NCBI GenBank assembly: GCA_947472795.1
Contig: CANJBL010000002.1
Coordinates: 186,001 to 250,000, forward strand
Source of the DNA: Fidelibacterota bacterium
GTDB lineage: Bacteria; Pseudomonadota; Alphaproteobacteria; Rhodospirillales; Rhodospirillaceae
Direction: 5' to 3'
DNA length: 64,000 nt
The notes under the pieces are model-generated. The model worked only from the letters and a program-made list of their open reading frames with translations. It was not told the DNA's origin and searched no databases. Shown in pieces: positions 35,078 through 43,490 of the stretch. The translations under genes were made by a program, and so were the position numbers. The number at the start of each line of letters is the position of its first letter. Position 1 is the first letter of the stretch.

Positions 35078-35105
35078 AAACGGGCCCCGTCGCCGGAGCC
35101 CGTTT
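35078..35105 (-). terminator. Terminator of the glucan synthase gene
   Basis: AAACGGGC (35078-35085) pairs with GCCCGTTT (35098-35105), extended inward by CCG/CGG across one mismatch. Read on the minus strand the stem is followed by a T-rich run (TTTTGCTTT). It lies 24 nt after the gene's stop. Confidence 0.7.
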
Positions 35106-35128
35106 CGACGTCGATTGAACGGCTGCCT

Positions 35129-37753
35129 TTAGGCGGCGGCGTCCATTTTCTGCGGACCATAAACCTGCGGCGAAGCCAGATCGGCCTGCGGAACTTTGAG
35201 CGCGCTGCCGCTGAACTTGAAGGTCGAGATCAGCGCGGTCACGAGCGACGCCGCATAGGGGATCGCCATCGTGCCCAAGGCCATCACCCAGATGCGTTCC
35301 GCTGGATCGTCGAGACGGCGGATATGCACCGTAGCGACAATGGCGATGATCGTGGCCACGAGCATCATGCTTTCCGAAGCGGTGATGCGCAGCGCATGAG
35401 TCCAGGCCGCCGTGTTCTCGCACTTGGGCGTACGCATAAACGGCTTACCCGAAGTGAACAGGCCGGAAATGACACCGCGACCCACCGTATAAGCCAACGA
35501 GAGACCGGTTACCGCCGAGGCCATGGCACCCATGAAGCCCGTGCCCACCTTGGCGCGGTGCAGGAGGATGGTCTTCAGCGTCTTCACGGTGAAGATGGCA
35601 AGCGCCACGGAAGAGAGCGCCGTCAGCGGCACGTCGAAGTGCTTCGGCGCAACGGCCATGAGTAACGACCAGACCAGGGCGAGCACACCGAATACCAGCG
35701 CAAAACCGTCCGCGAACCACGGCAGCCAGCCGGCCACGAAATGATAGCGCTGGGCAATGGTGAGCTTGGACTTGCCGCGGAAGATCTCTGCCGCATGCCG
35801 CTTCATGATCTGCATGGCGCCATAGACCCAGCGATAACGTTGGATTTTATAGGCGTCGTACGTGTCGGGCATCAGGCCGCGCCCAAGGGTTTCGGACGTG
35901 TAGTGCGCCGTATAGCCGGCTTCGAACAGGCGCAGGCCCAATTCGGTGTCTTCGGTAATGCACCACTCCGCCCAACCACCCACCTCTTCCATCGCTATAC
36001 GACGGACCACGCACATGGTGCCGTGCTGGATGATGGCGTTGTGCTCGTTGCGCTCCACCATGCCGATGCGGAAGAAGCCGGTGTATTCCTCGTAGCAGAG
36101 CTGCTTGAACAGGCTTTCGTCGGCATCGCGGTAATCTTGCGGACCCTGGAAGATGGCGACCTTCTGATCGGCGAAAGCGGGCATGGCGACCTTCAGCCAG
36201 TTCGGCATGACTTGATAGTCGCTGTCGATGACACCAATATAGGCGGCGTCCGCATGGGTCAGTTCCAGGGCCTTGTTGAGCGCGCCGGCCTTGAAGCCCT
36301 TCATGTTATCGAAGTGGTAAAAGCGGAATTTCGGCCCCAGGGTGGCGCAGTGCGCTTCCACCGGTTTCCAGTCCGCTGGGTCCTTCGTGTTGTTATCGAG
36401 GAGGATGACCTCGTAATCGGGATAATCCAGCCGTGCGAGCGCGTTCAGGGTCTGTATGACCATTTCAGGCGGTTCGTTGTAGCAAGGCACATGAATCGAG
36501 ACTTTCGGATAGAACGACAGCGGTTCCGCGGGCAAGTGCTTGCGGCCTTTGCGCCACAAGCTGAGGGCCCACTCGGAGGTTTCGGTGATCAACAGCAGAC
36601 CCGTGAACAGACCGGCCGGCACAACGAACAGAGCGCCGCTTATGGCGCCCCACGCGACATAACGCACCGACGTTGCCTCGAGGATGAACAGCGCACCCGA
36701 GACGACAAGGCCGATGATGCCGCTGAGCAGCAGATAGCCCTGCAAGCCAACAGCCGGGATCACGAGCAATACGGCGAGGCCGATGACGAGGCTGCCGGCA
36801 GCAGCGGCGCCGGCGTAAGAGGCCCAGTCTTCAAATGAGGTCAGCGTGCCTGTGAAGCTGAACTTCGGATTACCTTCGGCGTCGAAGATGCCCCAGAACG
36901 CGCCGACAGCGCCTTCTTGTACGGCCTTGAACGGCTGGTCGAAGGCTTCGAGCACGTAGTAGTCATAGTTCTTGGCAGTCGCGAGCGTCAGGAAGTGGCG
37001 ATAGAAGTAAGCCGCCATGGCCGGCGACGGCACGGCGCCGCGCTTTACGCGGCCTTCAGAGGGCCAGCCCGCTTCGGTGATGACGACCTTCTTGTTGGGA
37101 AACAGCTTGTGGATTTGAGTGACATAGTTCTCCACCCAGTCCATGGATTTTTCGGCGGAAACGCCTTCCCAGTACGGCAGCAGGTTGATGCCGATGAAAG
37201 CGCTTTCCTTCGCCATTTCCGGATGGTCGATCCAGGTGCCCGGCACATCGACCGTGCCGATTTCGACCTTCTTGTTCTTAATGCCCTTCTTGACGCGAAC
37301 GATATAAGCCGTGAGTTGCTCGGGCGTCAGGTTGCGGACGAGAATGACTTCGTTACCGACGAAAACGCGATCGACAACGCCGGGGTTATCGTTGACGACC
37401 TTGATCGCGCGCGCCAATTCGATTTCGTTCTTTTCGAGGTCGTCGCTGAGCATGATGCCCAACGAAACCTTCAAACCGTAATCCTTCGCGATGGCGGGAA
37501 CGCGATCCAGGCCGATGTCTGTGGTGTAGGTGCGGACGCGTTTCGTCAGGGATGACAGGCGTTCCATGTCACGGCGGATGACGCCTTCGGGAACACCCTC
37601 GTTGACCTGATCCTCGGTGTAGAGGCCGCTCGAGGTGTACGTGATGCCCTTCATCTGGCCATGCCAGTCGGGTGCATCAAGCGGACGGTCGAGGGAAGCC
37701 CACAAAATCGCGGAGCCCAAACAGACCGCCAGCAGCGCAATCAGGATCCTCAT
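35129..37753 (-). CDS. GH17-GT2 fusion, beta-glucan synthase (NdvB-type of Bradyrhizobium)
   Basis: 874 residues. An N-terminal membrane anchor, then a GH17 glycoside hydrolase-like domain (about 30-300: KGITYTSSGLYTEDQVNEGV, FVGNEVILVRN, VITEAGWPSEGR), hydrophobic helices (about 310-400), a GT2 catalytic domain (about 415-640; VSIHVPCYNEPPEMV, DSDYQVMPNW, TEDTELGLRLFEAGY, QRYRWVYGAMQ for D, DxD, TED and QxxRW) and C-terminal helices. It should polymerise UDP-glucose into a beta-1,3 or mixed glucan and remodel it with the GH17 domain, as in Bradyrhizobium cyclic glucan synthesis. Product linkage is inference. Confidence 0.88.
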   Translation of the reverse strand: MRILIALLAVCLGSAILWASLDRPLDAPDWHGQMKGITYTSSGLYTEDQVNEGVPEGVIRRDMERLSSLTKRVRTYTTDIGLDRVPAIAKDYGLKVSLGIMLSDDLEKNEIELARAIKVVNDNPGVVDRVFVGNEVILVRNLTPEQLTAYIVRVKKGIKNKKVEIGTVDVPGTWIDHPEMAKESAFIGINLLPYWEGVSAEKSMDWVENYVTQIHKLFPNKKVVITEAGWPSEGRVKRGAVPSPAMAAYFYRHFLTLATAKNYDYYVLEAFDQPFKAVQEGAVGAFWGIFDAEGNPKFSFTGTLTSFEDWASYAGAAAAGSLVIGLAVLLVIPAVGLQGYLLLSGIIGLVVSGALFILEATSVRYVAWGAISGALFVVPAGLFTGLLLITETSEWALSLWRKGRKHLPAEPLSFYPKVSIHVPCYNEPPEMVIQTLNALARLDYPDYEVILLDNNTKDPADWKPVEAHCATLGPKFRFYHFDNMKGFKAGALNKALELTHADAAYIGVIDSDYQVMPNWLKVAMPAFADQKVAIFQGPQDYRDADESLFKQLCYEEYTGFFRIGMVERNEHNAIIQHGTMCVVRRIAMEEVGGWAEWCITEDTELGLRLFEAGYTAHYTSETLGRGLMPDTYDAYKIQRYRWVYGAMQIMKRHAAEIFRGKSKLTIAQRYHFVAGWLPWFADGFALVFGVLALVWSLLMAVAPKHFDVPLTALSSVALAIFTVKTLKTILLHRAKVGTGFMGAMASAVTGLSLAYTVGRGVISGLFTSGKPFMRTPKCENTAAWTHALRITASESMMLVATIIAIVATVHIRRLDDPAERIWVMALGTMAIPYAASLVTALISTFKFSGSALKVPQADLASPQVYGPQKMDAAA

Positions 37754-38291
37754 TTTATTTAGACTTTCCTTGTCTATTTATTGTTTGCCGCGACTCAAGC
37801 TCAACGGCCCGCGCGCAATGACGCGGGGTGCCTGCGAAGCTCGAAGTCCTGGGACGTTGTTTTGGACGAGAAAAATGGCGGGAAGATGAACACTAAGGCA
37901 GACATTCAAAAAAATGTTGCGCGGGGTGGACATCGGATGCCGATACAGAAAGGGCTAGAAAACCGGCGAAACCTGCCTGTTTTCTCGCGCGGGGTTATAA
38001 CAGAGGGGCTATGCCGCTCAAAGTCGGTTTGGTGCGGTGCGACACAAAATATGTTTCTATCGGCGCAATGAGGAATTTTGTAATTTTGTTATTAAATCGA
38101 GCCATGTGACATAATTACCATTCGAGCGATGCCGGATGCTCAAATGCGGCCCATATGGGCATTGACCTTCGCTAAGTATCAGAAAAGGCAGAGAAATTGT
38201 ATAAAGACATAAATAAATTATGCCTTCTTGAAAACGTGTCGGCGAAGCGTGTGTGGCTGCTGAGTGCGACTCGCAGCGGTGGCTTTCAGCC
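37754..38291. other. 538-nt divergent intergenic region
   Basis: Carries the upstream regions of the glucan synthase (minus; AAGGAAAG about 10 nt before its start) and rlmJ (plus). It turns AT-rich near 38060-38225. No convincing ORF, EcfG box or repeat was found; short open frames have no motifs. Confidence 0.5.
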
Positions 38292-39131
38292 ATGCTGAGC
38301 TACCAGCACAAGTTCCATGCCGGAAGCGCTGCCGATGTGCACAAGCATGTGGCGCTTTCGCTGCTGCTGGCCCATCTCGCCCAGAAAGAGAAACCGTTCA
38401 CAGTCATCGATCTCTACGCCGGCGAAGGCGACTACGGCCTGGGCACGCCGGAAGCGCAAAAGACACGCGACTTCGACAGCGGCATTGCGCGCCTTTGGGC
38501 ACGCACGGACATTCCCGCGCAATTGCAGCGCTATATGGATATCGTGCGCGGCCTCAATCCGGATGGGACCTTGGTGCGCTATCCTGGTTCGCCCGCCATT
38601 GCGCGTGATTATTTGCGCGAGGGTGATCAGCTCATCCTCAATGAACTGCACACCACCAGCTTTCCCGTTCTGAAACGCTGGGCCCGTCTGGATGAACGTA
38701 TCGCGGTGCATCAACGTGAAGGGTTGGAAGCGCTGATCGCGCTCACACCGCCGAAGATTCGCCGCGGCCTCGCGTTGATCGATCCCAGTTACGAGGTGAA
38801 GACCGAATACGCGGATGTACCCCAAGAGGTTGGCGCGGCGTTGCACCGCTGGGCCGAGGGCATCTTCGTGGTGTGGTATCCCCTTCTGGCCGACGAGCGC
38901 CACAAAGCGCTGACGTCGGCCTTCACACACTGCGATGCGCCGACGCTTGCCTGCGAACTGACGTTTGCTCCCACAAAAGACAAAGCTTCCGGCCTCCGCG
39001 GCACCGGACTCATCGTCGTCAATCCGCCCTGGCAGTTTGACGTCGCGATGAAAGAGACCGGCGCATGGCTGGGGACGGTTCTTGGCGGGCGGCACAGCCT
39101 CGCGTGGCTGAAGGCCCCAAAAGTCTCTTGA
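38292..39131 (+). CDS. rlmJ: 23S rRNA (adenine(2030)-N6)-methyltransferase RlmJ
   Basis: 279 residues from ATG 38292 (MLSYQHKFHAGSAADVHKHVAL), the family-typical start; the frame opens at 38253. SAM-binding VIDLYAGEGDYGL is intact. The catalytic motif, usually DPPY, reads LIDPSYE here, with Ser replacing the second Pro. VVWYPLLADERH and TGLIVVNPPWQFD match RlmJ. It modifies A2030 of 23S rRNA. It is convergent with hrpB. Confidence 0.9.
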   Translation: MLSYQHKFHAGSAADVHKHVALSLLLAHLAQKEKPFTVIDLYAGEGDYGLGTPEAQKTRDFDSGIARLWARTDIPAQLQRYMDIVRGLNPDGTLVRYPGSPAIARDYLREGDQLILNELHTTSFPVLKRWARLDERIAVHQREGLEALIALTPPKIRRGLALIDPSYEVKTEYADVPQEVGAALHRWAEGIFVVWYPLLADERHKALTSAFTHCDAPTLACELTFAPTKDKASGLRGTGLIVVNPPWQFDVAMKETGAWLGTVLGGRHSLAWLKAPKVS

Positions 39132-39136
39132 AGGGT

Positions 39137-41638
39137 CTAAGTCCCGCGCGGCTTGATGCTGCGGCGCGTGGCATGGGCTTCCAGCGGGTTTTCAGGCCAG
39201 ATATGGCGCGGATAGCGCCCGCGCATCTCGCCACGCACTTGCGGATAGATATTGGCCCAGAAGCTCTTGAGATCGCGCGTGACCGCCACAGGGCGGCGCG
39301 CCGGTGAAAGCAGATGCAACGTCACAGGAATGCGGCCACCGCCCACCGCCGGCGTGTCGCGCAGGCCAAAGACCTCCTGAAGCTTCACGTGCAGCGCCGG
39401 TCCGGCCGTGTCGCCGTAATCGACCGCGATCTGCGAGCCCGAAGGTACGCCAATGTGAATGGGCGCCAATTCGTCGAGTTTTTGCGGCAGCGGCCACGGC
39501 AGAAGACTGCGCAAGGCGGACGCGACATCCAGCTGCGCAAGATGGCCGCGCCGCGTGATGCCGTCGAGATAAGGTTCCAGCCACTGCTCCAGATGTTCCA
39601 GCAGCGCTGCGTTCGAGAGATCGGGCCAAACGTCTTCCGGGAAGGCCTTGCGTAAGACGCCCACGCGCTGCTGGAGCCCGCGTGCGCCCTCGCCCCAGGG
39701 CAAAACATCCAATCCGAGCGAGCGGATACCCGCCAGCATGGCGCGCCGCAAGGCTTCCGGTTGGGCTTTGCTCAGCGGCTTGTCTTCGAGGATGAGTGCG
39801 CCAAGGCGCCGCTGACGCCGCGCAGCGACGATCTGCTCACGCGCATCCCACGCGATCTCATCGGCATCCACAATGTCGTCTGCAAAAGCGCCCTCGATCT
39901 CCGCCTTTGTCACAGGAGCCGCCAGATAGATACGCGCATCGCGGGCGGCACCATCAAGATCGGCGATGGCCAGGAATTCCTGCGCCGCCAGTGACTCCGC
40001 AGGATCGACAAAGGCACCACCGCCGCCGGACAGGCGGTATTTGCCTTCGCCGCGCCGCTGGCCGATGCGGTCAGGGTAAGCCAGCGCCACAAGCACACCG
40101 GCGCCGTCGCTGCCGGATGCTTCATCCCTCACCCGTGCAAGACCGTGGATTTGTTTGGCGGCGGCTCTGACACGCGCAAGACCGGCGTGGTTGACCTTCA
40201 GTCCCCGCTCGCGCCCACGCAGCACATCAAGCCGTAAACGGATATCGGGATCACGTGTACCCACAAGGATATCCCGCTCGGCCAGCAATGCCGCCACGTC
40301 GCACGCCAAAGCACCTTGGCCAAGGTCCTTGGCGCGATGAACCAAGTGAGCCAGGCGCGGATGCAAGGGCAGAGCGGCCATGGCTTTGCCTTCGGCGGTG
40401 ATGCGGTTTGAAGCGTCGAGGGCATCCAGGCGGCGCAAAAGATCGCGTCCTTGCGCAAAGGCCCCGGCGGGAGGCGGCGTCATCCAACTGAGAGCGGCTG
40501 GGTCCGCGACGCCCCAGGCAGCGAGGTCGAGAACCAGCGGCGCGAGGTCGGCCTGCTGCATCTCCGGCTCGTCGAAAGCTTTGAGGCCACGGTCTTCCGG
40601 CGCGGTCCACAAACGATAACATACGCCTGGTTCCAGGCGGCCGGCGCGGCCACGGCGTTGTTCAGCCGACGCCTTGGAGACGCGCACCGTCTCCAGCTCG
40701 GTCATGCCACGACGCGGATCGAATCGCGGCGCGCGCTTGAAGCCGCAATCGATCACCACACGCACACCCTCAATCGTCAAACTGGTTTCGGCGATGGTGG
40801 TCGCGAGCACGACCTTGCGTGTGCCCGGCGGCGGCGGGTCAACGGCGCGCTGCTGATCCTGCGCCGAAAGTGCGCCGAAGAGCGGCGCAACGTCCACGCC
40901 CACAGGCAGCTGCGCTTCATTGAGAAGCGCTGCCGTGCGGCGGATTTCTCCCTCACCCGGCAGGAACGCCAGCACGCTGCCCTGCTCCTCGGCGAGCGCG
41001 CGGCGGATGAGCGCCGCCATTTCCTTGGGCAGTTCGCGCGGGAGATCCGCCGGCGGTTTTTCCAAATAACGCGTCTCCACCGGGAACGGCCGGTGGGCAC
41101 AGGCGATCACGGGAGCTTGACCCAAAAGACCCGACACCGCTTGATCGTCGAGCGTGGCCGACATGACCAGAATCTTCAGATCGGGGCGCAAACCGCGCTG
41201 GATATCCAACGCTAAGGCAAGCCCCAGGTCCGCATCCAGGCTGCGTTCGTGGAATTCGTCGAAGATCAAAACGCCGATGCTGGTGAGTTCTGGGTCGCTT
41301 TGCAAACGGCGCGTGAGAATCCCTTCGGTGACGACTTCGATCCTAGTCCTGGCGGAGACTTTGGAGTCCATGCGCACGCGGTAACCCACGGTCTCGCCCA
41401 AAGGCTCGTTGAGGGTCGCGGCCATACGCGCCGCCGCCATGCGTGCGGCGAGGCGCCGCGGTTCAAGCATGAGGATCGTTTGGCCCGCAAGCCAAGGCAT
41501 CTCCAGCAATGCGAGCGGAATGCGGGTTGTTTTGCCTGCGCCGGGTGCCGCCAGCACAACAGCCGCCACGCCATTGGTGAGCGCGGCCACAACGTCACCC
41601 AGGATCGCGTCAATGGGCAGAGGCGTGGCGAACTTCAC
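39137..41638 (-). CDS. hrpB: ATP-dependent RNA helicase HrpB
   Basis: 833 residues. Walker A LAAPGAGKTTRIP, DEAH-type box IFDEFHERS, SAT motif VMSATLDDQA, motif V/VI TTIAETSLTIEGVRVVIDCG and QRRGRAGRLEPGVCYRLW, then the C-terminal HrpB-specific domain (GARGLQQRVGVLRKAFPEDVWPDLS and SPARRPVAVTRDLKSFW). Function is RNA processing or ribosome-associated remodelling. Confidence 0.95.
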   Translation of the reverse strand: MKFATPLPIDAILGDVVAALTNGVAAVVLAAPGAGKTTRIPLALLEMPWLAGQTILMLEPRRLAARMAAARMAATLNEPLGETVGYRVRMDSKVSARTRIEVVTEGILTRRLQSDPELTSIGVLIFDEFHERSLDADLGLALALDIQRGLRPDLKILVMSATLDDQAVSGLLGQAPVIACAHRPFPVETRYLEKPPADLPRELPKEMAALIRRALAEEQGSVLAFLPGEGEIRRTAALLNEAQLPVGVDVAPLFGALSAQDQQRAVDPPPPGTRKVVLATTIAETSLTIEGVRVVIDCGFKRAPRFDPRRGMTELETVRVSKASAEQRRGRAGRLEPGVCYRLWTAPEDRGLKAFDEPEMQQADLAPLVLDLAAWGVADPAALSWMTPPPAGAFAQGRDLLRRLDALDASNRITAEGKAMAALPLHPRLAHLVHRAKDLGQGALACDVAALLAERDILVGTRDPDIRLRLDVLRGRERGLKVNHAGLARVRAAAKQIHGLARVRDEASGSDGAGVLVALAYPDRIGQRRGEGKYRLSGGGGAFVDPAESLAAQEFLAIADLDGAARDARIYLAAPVTKAEIEGAFADDIVDADEIAWDAREQIVAARRQRRLGALILEDKPLSKAQPEALRRAMLAGIRSLGLDVLPWGEGARGLQQRVGVLRKAFPEDVWPDLSNAALLEHLEQWLEPYLDGITRRGHLAQLDVASALRSLLPWPLPQKLDELAPIHIGVPSGSQIAVDYGDTAGPALHVKLQEVFGLRDTPAVGGGRIPVTLHLLSPARRPVAVTRDLKSFWANIYPQVRGEMRGRYPRHIWPENPLEAHATRRSIKPRGT

Positions 41639-41663
41639 GGGAGCCGCGGAGATAATGGGACGT

Positions 41664-41897
41664 TCAAATTGGAGCGGCGGCGAAGCCTACCCCGGTCAGC
41701 TGACCGCTTTCAGTGATCCAGCCCTTTGATTGTGCAAAGGCCAGAGCCGGTGAAAGGTCAGATTGGTTCCAGGGTAGATAAGAAAATCCCTCCACCACTG
41801 TTCCTGCGTGAATCGCCGCACCTGCCGTCAGACGCTGATCGCGAACGGCGATACGCAGGATTTCCTTAGCAGCATCTTCCACGCTGGGACGGCCCAT
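41664..41897 (-). CDS. Small conserved-looking protein, unknown
   Basis: 77 residues from ATG 41897 with AAGG about 7 nt upstream. The start (GRPSVEDAAKEILRIAVRDQRL) is helical and the later WITESGQLTGVGFAA looks like a small winged-helix end. I do not recognise the family. It lies between hrpB and a CheY-like gene on the same strand. Composition and ribosome site support coding. Confidence 0.55.
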   Translation of the reverse strand: MGRPSVEDAAKEILRIAVRDQRLTAGAAIHAGTVVEGFSYLPWNQSDLSPALAFAQSKGWITESGQLTGVGFAAAPI

Positions 41898-41928
41898 GAT
41901 TAGCCTTCACTCAGGAACGAACGCAGTG

Positions 41929-42411
41929 TCATGCGTCGTCGGGGGGTAGCGCGACGCCGCTGTAGTCCTCGGGCGGTTTCAAGGCGATGGGTTTGGCAAA
42001 CGCACGGTGAATAGCCTTGATGAGCGCATCCTTACGCAACGGCTTGACGATGTAGCCGCTGACGTCGAGATTAATAGCCGCTTTCACCACGGCCTCCTGG
42101 CCATGCGCAGTGATCATGATGAAAGCAATGTCGCGCGGCACATGGGCATAGCGGGCGGCGCGGATTTCCTGGAGAAGCTGCAGGCCGGTCATGTTCGGCA
42201 TGGAATGGTCACAGATGATGCAATCGACTTTCTTGCGCTGATCAGCCAGCACATTCAACGCCGTGAGACAGTTGGCAGCTTTCATGACACTGCCCACACC
42301 CACCATCCGTAACATGGCGTCGATCAGTTCCAGCATGGCCCGGTCATCGTCGATAACCATAAAACGCAGGCGATCGATGGGCGTCAAAACAAAGGGTTCA
42401 GCGTCGTTCAT
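41929..42411 (-). CDS. Single-domain CheY-like response regulator
   Basis: 160 residues from ATG 42411 (TTG and GTG lie just upstream in frame). A receiver domain with MVIDDDRAMLELI, phosphoacceptor in VDCIICDHSMPNMTG, Thr in IMITAHG and Lys in YIVKPLRKD; no output domain. Its short tail ends PPDDA. It may pass phosphate among the neighbouring hybrid kinase or other partners. It is divergent from the REC-GGDEF gene. Confidence 0.88.
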   Translation of the reverse strand: MNDAEPFVLTPIDRLRFMVIDDDRAMLELIDAMLRMVGVGSVMKAANCLTALNVLADQRKKVDCIICDHSMPNMTGLQLLQEIRAARYAHVPRDIAFIMITAHGQEAVVKAAINLDVSGYIVKPLRKDALIKAIHRAFAKPIALKPPEDYSGVALPPDDA

Positions 42412-42559
42412 CACCAATATCCGGTCTGACCCCGCAGTACCTTGCCATCTGCTGCTTCTGAGGGGATAAATGAGATGTAGTAGGTCCTTTCCCTCCGGAA
42501 AAGATGCTCATAAGCAATTGTGCCTAAAAAGAGACTAGCGGTCCAGGGAGCCTTGCCCG

Positions 42560-43480
42560 ATGGCAGTCGACAAAAAGCCAACGGTCCTGACAGTGGAAGA
42601 TGACGATGCCATACGCGCACTTATTGGCGGAGTCTTAAGCCTCGAATGTAACATGCTATCGGAAGGCACCGGTTCCAGCGCGCTGGCCAGCGCAGCAGTC
42701 CACATACCAGACTTGGTCTTGCTCGATGTGGGCCTGCCCGACATGGACGGCTTTGAGGTCTGCCGCCGTTTTAAGGCTAACCCTATCCTGCAGGATATAC
42801 CGATCATTTTCCTCACCAGCCGCTCGTCCACCACGGACGAGATTGACGGGTTAGAAGCCGGCGGGATCGACTATATCACCAAGCCCATCAATCCCGCGAT
42901 CCTGCGCGCGCGCGTGCGCAATCATTTGGAACTGAAGAAATCGCGCGACATGCTGGCGCGTATGGCGCGCCTCGATGGGCTCACGGGCGTGGCCAACCGG
43001 CGCACCTTCGATGACCTCTTGCTGCGCGAATGGCGCCGACAGCTGCGTACCGGCCAGACGCTCGCCGTGATCATGGTGGATGTGGACCATTTCAAGCAGT
43101 TCAACGATACCTACGGCCATGGCGCCGGCGACGCTTGCCTGAAGGAAGTCGTCAAAGCCGCCGAGGGATCGCTGCAACGACCCGCCGACTTACTGGCCCG
43201 TTATGGCGGCGAGGAATTTGTCGCCTTGCTGCCAGACACATCGCTTGAAGGCGGGATTGCGGTCGCCGAAGGCATTCGTGCAGCTGTAGCCGCGCTTGAA
43301 ATTCCGCACGCCGGCTCGAAAGCAGCTTCCCACGTTACCGTCAGCTTGGGTGTTGCTTCTATGGTGCCTCATCCGGATAGGGAACCATCGTTTCTGCTCG
43401 AAGCCGCTGACGGACAGCTCTACGAAGCCAAGGCGTCGGGCCGCAATCGCTTCAAGGGAATCAATATTCCACCGACCTAA
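42560..43480 (+). CDS. REC-GGDEF diguanylate cyclase (PleD/WspR-like)
   Basis: 306 residues. A receiver domain with phosphoacceptor Asp56 (LLDVGLPDMDG) and Lys in YITKPINP is joined to a GGDEF domain with intact GGEEF (about 216-220), DHFKQFNDTYGHGAGD and LGVAS. An RPAD sequence five residues before the GGEEF forms a product-inhibition I-site. It should make c-di-GMP when phosphorylated. The adjacent hybrid kinase (convergent) and CheY-like protein suggest one signalling module. Confidence 0.93.
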   Translation: MAVDKKPTVLTVEDDDAIRALIGGVLSLECNMLSEGTGSSALASAAVHIPDLVLLDVGLPDMDGFEVCRRFKANPILQDIPIIFLTSRSSTTDEIDGLEAGGIDYITKPINPAILRARVRNHLELKKSRDMLARMARLDGLTGVANRRTFDDLLLREWRRQLRTGQTLAVIMVDVDHFKQFNDTYGHGAGDACLKEVVKAAEGSLQRPADLLARYGGEEFVALLPDTSLEGGIAVAEGIRAAVAALEIPHAGSKAASHVTVSLGVASMVPHPDREPSFLLEAADGQLYEAKASGRNRFKGINIPPT

Positions 43481-43490
43481 CTCTCCGGAC

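Noticed and set aside
35741-36838. 365-residue plus-strand ORF
   Set aside because: Antisense shadow of the GH17-GT2 gene.
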